From assembly GCA_963772555.1 (NCBI GenBank), contig CAVYXQ010000019.1:78888-142887 (forward strand): 64,000 nucleotides of DNA, in the 5' to 3' direction. A program made the translations under genes and the position numbers. The stretch is from Roseiarcus sp963772555 (GTDB lineage: Bacteria; Pseudomonadota; Alphaproteobacteria; Rhizobiales; Beijerinckiaceae). Below, piece after piece: positions 58,342-64,000 of this stretch (positions are counted from its first letter, which is position 1; every line of letters begins with the position of its first letter). The notes under the pieces were generated by a model that did not search any database, was not told the origin of the DNA, and saw only the letters and a program-made list of their open reading frames with translations.

Positions 58342-58483
58342 TCATCCGACCTGCGGCAGCGCCCGTCGGCTGACCTTGCCGTTGGCGGTGCGGGGGATCT
58401 CGCTGACGAAGACGATCTTGCCCGGGCGCTTGTAAACGGCGAGACGCTCGGCGCAATAGGCGAGCAGCGCGGCCTCGTCAGGC
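58342..58483 (-). pseudogene. Interrupted acyl-CoA ligase, C-terminal piece
   Basis: Last segment of an ANL superfamily ligase: EAALLAYCAERLAVYKRPGK, then the catalytic-lysine end PRTANGKVSRRALPQVG. Its upstream end is cut by the insertion sequence at 58484-60419; the seven-base duplication GTCAGGC (plus strand) borders both sides. It continues as 60420-60738. Confidence 0.9.
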
Positions 58484-60419
58484 CCTACTTGAACAGTAAA
58501 CCGGCCCTCGCGCTTGCAAGGCATTGATATCCTTGAGGGCGGTGAGGTATTTTCTCAAAATGTGGTGCCACGTTTGCACAGTTTTTGCGCTTGATATTTG
58601 GCGGCGAGTCGGATTCCGTGGTGCTCGATAGCGAGGGCCCATGTTCTTCCGCCTCAAGAAGTCCGGCGAACGCGGCTACGTGCAGATCGTCGAGAACACG
58701 CGCGACGGCGCCGCCGTCCGCCAGAGGGTGATCGCCAATCTGGGCCGTGCCGACGCGTTGGCCGCCTCCGGCGCGCTCGCTTCGCTGATCGCCTCGGGCG
58801 CCAAGCTCACCGATCAGGTTCTGCTGATCAATGCGCTCGATGAGGACGCCCAAGGCGAGCTGTCGGTCGCCGCCAAGCGGATCGGCGGGCCGATGCTGTT
58901 CGGCAAAGTCTGGGAGCGGCTCGGCGTCGCCGACGTCCTGGCCGGCTTGCTGAAGGAGCGCGCGTTCGAGTTTCCGGTCGAGCGCGCCGTGTTCGTCGCC
59001 GCGCTGCATCGGCTATTCGTTTCGGGATCGGATCGCGACTGTTCGTCGTGGATGGAGGATTACGACATCCCTGGCGCCGAAGGGCTCGATCTGCATCACT
59101 TCTACCGCGCCATGGCCTGGCTCGGCGAGGAGGTGGAGGAGAAGCCCGACGGGGCGCTCGCGCCTCGCTGCGTCAAGGACCTGATCGAGGAGCGGTTGTT
59201 CGACCGCCGCCGCGATCTCTTCACCGACCTTTCCGTCGTATTCATGGACACCACCAGCCTCTCCTTCTACGGCCAGGGCGGCCAGACGCTCGGCGAGTAC
59301 GGCTACTCCAAGGACTATCGCCCCGATTTGAAGCAGATGATCCTCGGCCTCGTCGTCGACGGCGACGGCCGGCCGATCTGCACCGAGATGTGGCCGGGGA
59401 ACACCGCCGACGTGACGTCGCTGTTGCCGGTGGTCGACCGCTTGCGGGAGCGCTTTTCCATCGGCCGGGTCTGCGTCGTCGCCGACCGTGGCATGATCTC
59501 GGCGGCGACCATCGCCGAACTCGAGGAGCGCAAGCTCGAATATATCCTCGGCGCGCGCGAGCGCTCCGACGCGATCGTGCGCAAGATCGTGCTCGAGAAC
59601 GACGATCCTTTCGTCCCCCTGCTCATCGAGCGCAAGGCGGGAGAGACCCAGCTCTTCGTCAAGCAGGTCAAGATCGAAGGCGTCCGCTATGTCGTCTGCC
59701 GCAACGAGGCGGAGGCCGAGAACGACCGCAAGGACCGCGAAGCGATTGTCGCCGCGCTCGACGCGCAATTGAAGAAGGGCGACAAGGCGCTGATCGGCAA
59801 CTCCGCCTATCGGCGCTATCTGCGCAAAGTCGCGGCCAAGGGCGCTCGCTCATTCGTGATCGACGTGGGCAAGCTCGCCGAAGAGGCGAGCTTTGACGGG
59901 ATCTTCGTGCTGCGCACGAATGCGAAGGTGACCCCTCTGCAGGCAGTTTTGCGCTATCGCGATCTTCTCCTTGTCGAGGATCTTTTCCGTCGAACCAAGG
60001 CGATCATGCGCACGCGGCCGATCTTCCATTCCTCCGACGCCGCCATCCGCGGCCATGTCTTCTGCTCGTTCCTGGCGCTCGCGATGCAGAAGCATCTCGA
60101 CGACCTCGCCCGCCAGGCCAGCCTCGCGCCGGAATGGAAAGACCTCTTGCGCGATCTCGATCGTCTACAACAGGTGCGCATCCATTACCGAGCCGCCGAC
60201 TGGCTCGTGCGCACCGACGCCGCGCCAGATGTGACCAGGCTCTTCAAATGCGCCCATGTCGCCCTGCCGTCCCGCGCCCGGCAGGCCCGTCCGCCGCCGC
60301 CCCCGCCCAAACACGACCGAAAACGCCGCGGTCGCCCAAAGCGTAGTGCCACGCCAACTTGAATTTCGCCGGAACACCAACATAATCAACCATTTGCAAA
60401 AATCAGGTGTTCAAGTCGG
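58484..60419 (+). mobile_element. Complete IS1634-type element (IS-A)
   Basis: 1,936 bases bounded by imperfect terminal repeats CCTACTTGAACA and CCGACTTGAACA (11 of 12 alike) and a seven-base target duplication, GTCAGGC, at 58477-58483 and 60420-60426. One transposase gene inside. The ends look intact, so it is probably still mobile. It sits within the ligase gene. Confidence 0.92.
58641..60362 (+). CDS. IS1634-type transposase of IS-A
   Basis: A 573-residue DDE transposase: VFMDTTSLSFYGQGG (first Asp), VVADRGMISAATIAE (second Asp) and LLVEDLFRRTKAIMRTRPIFH (Glu region with the Y-R-E-K-like signature). The start is MFFRLKKSGERGYVQIVE, very like the truncated copy at 1-918. No frameshift or internal stop, so the enzyme is likely active. 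Confidence 0.95.
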   Translation: MFFRLKKSGERGYVQIVENTRDGAAVRQRVIANLGRADALAASGALASLIASGAKLTDQVLLINALDEDAQGELSVAAKRIGGPMLFGKVWERLGVADVLAGLLKERAFEFPVERAVFVAALHRLFVSGSDRDCSSWMEDYDIPGAEGLDLHHFYRAMAWLGEEVEEKPDGALAPRCVKDLIEERLFDRRRDLFTDLSVVFMDTTSLSFYGQGGQTLGEYGYSKDYRPDLKQMILGLVVDGDGRPICTEMWPGNTADVTSLLPVVDRLRERFSIGRVCVVADRGMISAATIAELEERKLEYILGARERSDAIVRKIVLENDDPFVPLLIERKAGETQLFVKQVKIEGVRYVVCRNEAEAENDRKDREAIVAALDAQLKKGDKALIGNSAYRRYLRKVAAKGARSFVIDVGKLAEEASFDGIFVLRTNAKVTPLQAVLRYRDLLLVEDLFRRTKAIMRTRPIFHSSDAAIRGHVFCSFLALAMQKHLDDLARQASLAPEWKDLLRDLDRLQQVRIHYRAADWLVRTDAAPDVTRLFKCAHVALPSRARQARPPPPPPKHDRKRRGRPKRSATPT

Positions 60420-60738
60420 GTCAGGCGTGCGCTCCGCCTTCGGCGTGACGAAGGCGGCGACGATCGAGACCTCGTCGGCGACCTTGCGCTCGGCGACCGC
60501 CACATCGGCCACGTCGGGATGGCCGCTGAGGACCTTCTCGACCTCGAGCGGCGAAACGCGATAGCCGAAAGCGTTCATGATGTCGTCGTTGCGGCCGTGA
60601 TGCCAGACCCAGCCGTCGGCGTCGAACTCGGCGAGATCGCCGCCGATGAACCATTCGCCACGAAAGGCCGCCGCCTCTTCCGCCGGCCGGTTCCAGTAGC
60701 CGAGCATCAGGCCGGGATCGCTGCGGTGGACCGCTAGC
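60420..60738 (-). pseudogene. Interrupted acyl-CoA ligase, middle piece
   Basis: Encodes VHRSDPGLMLGYWNRPAEEA, then WFIGGDLAEFDADGWVWHHG, RNDDIMNAFGYRVSPLEVE and AFVTPKAERTPD, the hinge and C-domain start of an ANL ligase. Both ends carry target duplications, GCTAGC at 60733-60738 toward IS-B and GTCAGGC at 60420-60426 toward IS-A. Confidence 0.9.
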
Positions 60739-62657
60739 CCGAACTTCCGGCGCTTCTGGTCGCAAGCCATTGATGTGAACTCGATCTGGGAATCGAGTTC
60801 TGCCTACGCGGCGATCTTGAGGCGGAGGAGTTCGAAGGCTCGGGTCTGGGTTGGGGTTGGCCTTGACAGGATTGTCGTGGGATGGGCGTCGCCGAAGCGG
60901 ACGCTGTTTCGAGTGAGATTGGCAAGGTCCTGCAGTAGGGTGCGGAAGCTGTGGACGGGCTGCCCGTCTTCGGTGCGCCTGTCGATGGCCTTGCGGCGCG
61001 CCGCGGGCGAGACCTTGGCCTTGGCGACGGGGGAGGCGCGCTCAGCGGCGGCGGCTTCGAGATCGTCGTCCTTGAACAGCATCGGGGCGAGGTCGCGCTT
61101 CATGTGCCAGACGACGTAGTAGGCAAGCATGCACAAGAAGACGTGGGCGCGAACGCGGTGGGCCCGGCGATGGTGGATCGGACGGACGTCGAGGTCGCCG
61201 GATTTGATGTCGCGAAAGCCGCGTTCGGCGTGGCTGAGGCCCTTGTAGGCGAGGACGAGGTCGGCGGCTGCGAAGCCGTCCGCGGGAAGAGAGCTCCGGA
61301 TCACGTAGATACCATCGAGCGCGGCCTCCGCGGCGATCGCCTCGGCTCTGCGCGACCATGCGAGGCCGGTCTCGGTGATGGCGAGGTCGAAATGCTTGGC
61401 CATGCGGCGACGGTCGATGACGGCGCCGACCTTGAGGGCGATCTTGTCGGCGCCGCGCAGCGGATTGCGCTTCTTCTCGGTCATGGCGCGGATCTTGATA
61501 AGCGCCATCTCGGTCGCATCGAGGAGTTCGACGCGTTTGCGCACGCGCTCGGCGGCGAGTTGGGGGTTGCGGCAGACGACGAGACGCTCTCCGGGATAGT
61601 CGCCCGAGACGATCTCCGCCATGTCGCGCTCGTCGAACAGCGAGAGCTGCAGCGGGCCGCCTTCGGCCGCGAGCGCCTTGATCGCCGGCGCGCGGAGCGC
61701 GGTGATCCAGTCGAGGCCGGCGGGCGCGACATCGGCGTCGATGCGCGCCTTTGTGATCATGCCGCGGTCGCCGACGAGCACGACGCGCTTCAGCCGAAAC
61801 CGCATGCGCAGCTTCTTGACCTGACTGGCGAGGGTGCTCGGGTCGCCGAGGTTGCCTTCGAACACCTCGACGGCGACCGGGCAGCCGTCCGGCGTGCACA
61901 GGAGCCCGAAGACGATCTGCGGTCGGTCGGGACGATGATCGCGGCTGTAGCCGAATTGCGCCAGTTCGCAGCGCCGTCCCTCCAAATAGCTCGAAGTGAC
62001 ATCGTAGAGCACGAGCACGCCGTCCTCGAGGTGGCGTTTGGCGAAGACTTTCTCGATGTCGGCCTGGCTGCGGCCCAACAGGTCGAGGGCGGCGTAGAGT
62101 TCGTCCTCGTCGACAGCGCCGAGGTCCAGCACCGCGCCGAGCGAGTGGGCGGCGGTCGCCTCGCTGAGTTGGCGCGCGGTGGCGAGCTTGGCGGCCGGCT
62201 CGACGATCCGCGCCGCGATCATCGCCAGGATCAGCTTGGCCGGACGGTCCGGCCCTTTCGGCAGCATCTTGTCGAGCCCGAGCCGGCGCACCGTCCCGAG
62301 CGCCGCGGCGACATGGCCGTGCCCCAGCGCGCGGGCGATCTCGAAGCGCTCTTCGCCGAGCGGCACGAGGGCCTCGCCGGCCAGCACCCGCCGCAGGCTC
62401 TCGATCTTCGCCTCCGGCCAATCGGAGATATTGGCCAGCGTGCGCGACTTGACCTTGCCGCCCTCGCGATAGCTCTCGCGCAACAGGACGGCGGGGCGCG
62501 AATCACGGTTCGGGATGCGCGTGACGTACATGAACAGCTTAAATCACGGCCTCAAGCCGAACGCAAGCAGATATTTACATGCCTACAAAATCACCGCCAG
62601 TTCCGGCAATCCGGCACAAAACCTCACCTTCTCGCCTTACCCCGCCCGGAAGTTCGG
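60739..62657 (-). mobile_element. Complete IS1634-type element (IS-B)
   Basis: 1,919 bases with perfect 12-base terminal repeats CCGAACTTCCGG at both ends and a six-base target duplication GCTAGC at 60733-60738 and 62658-62663. It differs in sequence from IS-A and lies in opposite orientation. One transposase gene inside; ends intact. Confidence 0.92.
60804..62531 (-). CDS. IS1634-type transposase of IS-B
   Basis: A 575-residue DDE transposase of the same superfamily as IS-A but a different subgroup. The Asp motifs are LVLYDVTSSYLEG and VVLVGDRGMITKARID; the Glu region is LSHAERGFRDIKSGDLDVRPI followed by HHRRAHRVRAHVFLCMLAYY. It starts MYVTRIPNRDSRPAVLLRES. Full length, no disruptions. Confidence 0.95.
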   Translation of the reverse strand: MYVTRIPNRDSRPAVLLRESYREGGKVKSRTLANISDWPEAKIESLRRVLAGEALVPLGEERFEIARALGHGHVAAALGTVRRLGLDKMLPKGPDRPAKLILAMIAARIVEPAAKLATARQLSEATAAHSLGAVLDLGAVDEDELYAALDLLGRSQADIEKVFAKRHLEDGVLVLYDVTSSYLEGRRCELAQFGYSRDHRPDRPQIVFGLLCTPDGCPVAVEVFEGNLGDPSTLASQVKKLRMRFRLKRVVLVGDRGMITKARIDADVAPAGLDWITALRAPAIKALAAEGGPLQLSLFDERDMAEIVSGDYPGERLVVCRNPQLAAERVRKRVELLDATEMALIKIRAMTEKKRNPLRGADKIALKVGAVIDRRRMAKHFDLAITETGLAWSRRAEAIAAEAALDGIYVIRSSLPADGFAAADLVLAYKGLSHAERGFRDIKSGDLDVRPIHHRRAHRVRAHVFLCMLAYYVVWHMKRDLAPMLFKDDDLEAAAAERASPVAKAKVSPAARRKAIDRRTEDGQPVHSFRTLLQDLANLTRNSVRFGDAHPTTILSRPTPTQTRAFELLRLKIAA

Positions 62658-63730
62658 GCTAGCAGACCGACTTGGCCTGCGGGAAGCGCGGCAGTTCCCC
62701 CCTCGACCGGCAGAATGGCGACATGGCGCCCGGTCTGCGGGCGCCCGGGGGAACCAGGGCGGATCGGCTCGCCCGGGCGGCTCGAGATGTAGGTCGAGAT
62801 TTCGCTCATGCCGAGCAACTCGTAGAGCCAGGTTCCGGTCGCCTCGCGCCAGCGGGCGAGCAGTTCGGGCGACAGCGCTTCGCCCGCCGAGACGCCGTGC
62901 CGAAGGCTCGAAAGATCAAACTTCGACAACTCTCCGTATTTCAGGATCTGGCGATAGACGCTGGGAACGGCGGCGAAGATCGTCGCCCGGGCCTTCTCGA
63001 TGAGCAAGGGCCAGATCGCCGGGTCGCGCGGCCCGGTGTAGAGCGCCCCTGTCGCGCCGCGGGCGAAAGGATCGAAGACGCCGACGCCGAGCGTGTAAGT
63101 CCAATTGATGTTGCCGGCATGAAGGAGGATGTCGTCCTCGTCGAGCCCCAGCCAGTCCGCCGCCATCGGCCGGCGCCCGAGAACCGCCCGATGGGCGTGC
63201 AGGACGCCCTTCGGCTCAGCCGTCGAGCCGGAGGTGAAGATGAGGTAAGCGGGATCGTCGGGCCCGGTCGGGGCATAGTCGGCGGGCTCGCCGTCCGCGG
63301 CGAGCCGCCGGGTCTCGTCGCGATCGAAGACCCGAAGATTGGCGAAGAGCGCGCGCTCGTTCAGATCGCCGTTGCCGAGGAAGACCGCCTCGGCGCCCAA
63401 ATCCTTCGCCAGCGCCAGCGCCTCCGCCGAGGTCAAGAGGAGGGAGACCGGCTGGGCGATGCAGCCGATCGCCGTCGTGGCGAAGAAGGCGAGCACGAAA
63501 TCGACGTCGTTCGCCGCGCGGATCATCACCCGGTCGCCCCTGGCAAGTCCGCTGGCGACGAGCCCGGCCGCGAGCCGGCGCGCCATCAGATCGAGTTCGC
63601 CGTAGCTCCACGAACGGAAAACGTCCGGGCCGTCGGCGAGGACCAGCGCGGTCTTTCCGGGACGGAGCGCCGACTGTCGCCCAAGGCAATGCCATGCGAG
63701 GTTGAACGTGTTCGTCGCGGCCGGATTCAT
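62658..63730 (-). pseudogene. Interrupted acyl-CoA ligase, N-terminal piece
   Basis: The start MNPAATNTFNLAWHCLGRQ has a good ribosome binding site (GGAGGAACC) upstream of ATG 63730. Contains the adenylation motif LIFTSGSTAEPKGVLHAHRA and GLDEDDILLHAGNINWTYTLG, and stops at GQVGLLA where IS-B inserts. Joined with 60420-60732 and 58342-58476 it gives 1,521 bases, exactly 506 codons plus stop, with all ligase motifs in order. The family resembles acetyl-, benzoate- or medium-chain acyl-CoA ligases. Confidence 0.92.
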
Positions 63731-64000
63731 GAAGCGGTTCCTCCGCGTGCGGCCGCCAGGACGCCGGCGTTGGTCGCGACCCACTGTTTCCGCCTGCCCG
63801 GCGAGGACGCCCGCCAAGCATGGCGCCAACAAGGATGGCGCCAATCTGCCGCTTCGGCGACCGCCCGTACAAGATTGAGTCGATTCCGGCTTGCTACTAC
63901 GATGGTGTTGCGGGTCAAGCGGCGGGCGAGCCCGGTCACGCTTTGGCTTTTGCCCCCATTTCGAGAGTTGCGGACTCGCTGATCCATCTCTGAGTGTCTC
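63731..64000. other. Region upstream of the interrupted ligase, nothing recognised
   Basis: The last 270 bases show no frame with family features. The ligase promoter should be here. Confidence 0.4.

Noticed and set aside
60951..62792. Long plus-strand open frame of 613 codons
   Set aside because: It lies opposite the IS-B transposase and has no family features; high GC content creates long antisense frames.

Overview
The window reads as a chromosomal segment of a high-GC alphaproteobacterium, probably a Hyphomicrobiales member near the Beijerinckiaceae/Methylocystaceae. This rests on the 16S text, the order 16S-tRNA-Ile-tRNA-Ala-23S-5S-tRNA-fMet, a zinc-ligand-free DnaG of the kind I associate with Hyphomicrobiales, and dnaG-rpoD linkage. 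The family placement is inference and needs a database comparison.

Region 1 (about 1-20.3 kb) is a cell-surface or secreted-glycan island. It opens with a truncated IS1634-type transposase and a decayed RTX-type calcium-binding remnant. It then carries a radical SAM/SPASM enzyme, a Gfo/Idh dehydrogenase overlapping a GMC oxidoreductase, SGNH-type acyl-transfer or esterase proteins, a frameshifted O-antigen ligase/polymerase, an acyl carrier protein, an FkbH-like protein, an MBOAT O-acyltransferase, a VOC protein, the SxtJ/DUF5989/carbamoyltransferase triad, and a Wzz-like chain-length protein. Together they suggest a polysaccharide or glycolipid that is acylated and carbamoylated.

Region 2 (20.4-27.6 kb, minus strand) is a compact operon for a group 1h (high-affinity, actinobacterial-type) [NiFe]-hydrogenase: small subunit, large subunit (with a one-base frameshift), NifU-like protein, DUF5947, DUF6084, an uncharacterised 455-residue protein, maturation protease, a 39-residue DUF6893-like membrane protein and HypC. 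Most genes overlap or nearly touch. Other hyp genes are not in the window.

Region 3 (28.4-48.8 kb) is core chromosome: gnd, rpoD, dnaG, a thrC-M16 peptidase-GNAT-degenerate GGDEF/EAL operon, cfa, a Do-type protease, an esterase, an AlkA-like glycosylase, gluQ and an M23 peptidase. Between the protease and the esterase sits a convincing small RNA gene with its own promoter, two hairpins and a terminator.

Region 4 (49.0-55.8 kb) is a complete rRNA operon. Its spacers, and two of three insertions inside the 23S gene, hold a striking family of seven-base tandem repeats arranged as long inverted arms, often flanked by small GC hairpins. I regard this as the most unusual structure in the window.

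Region 5 (55.8-64 kb) has a GxxExxY-family remnant, a glutathione S-transferase, an intact acyl-CoA synthetase, and a second acyl-CoA ligase gene cut into three pieces by two complete IS1634-type elements. Removing both elements plus one copy of each target duplication restores an exact 506-codon reading frame.
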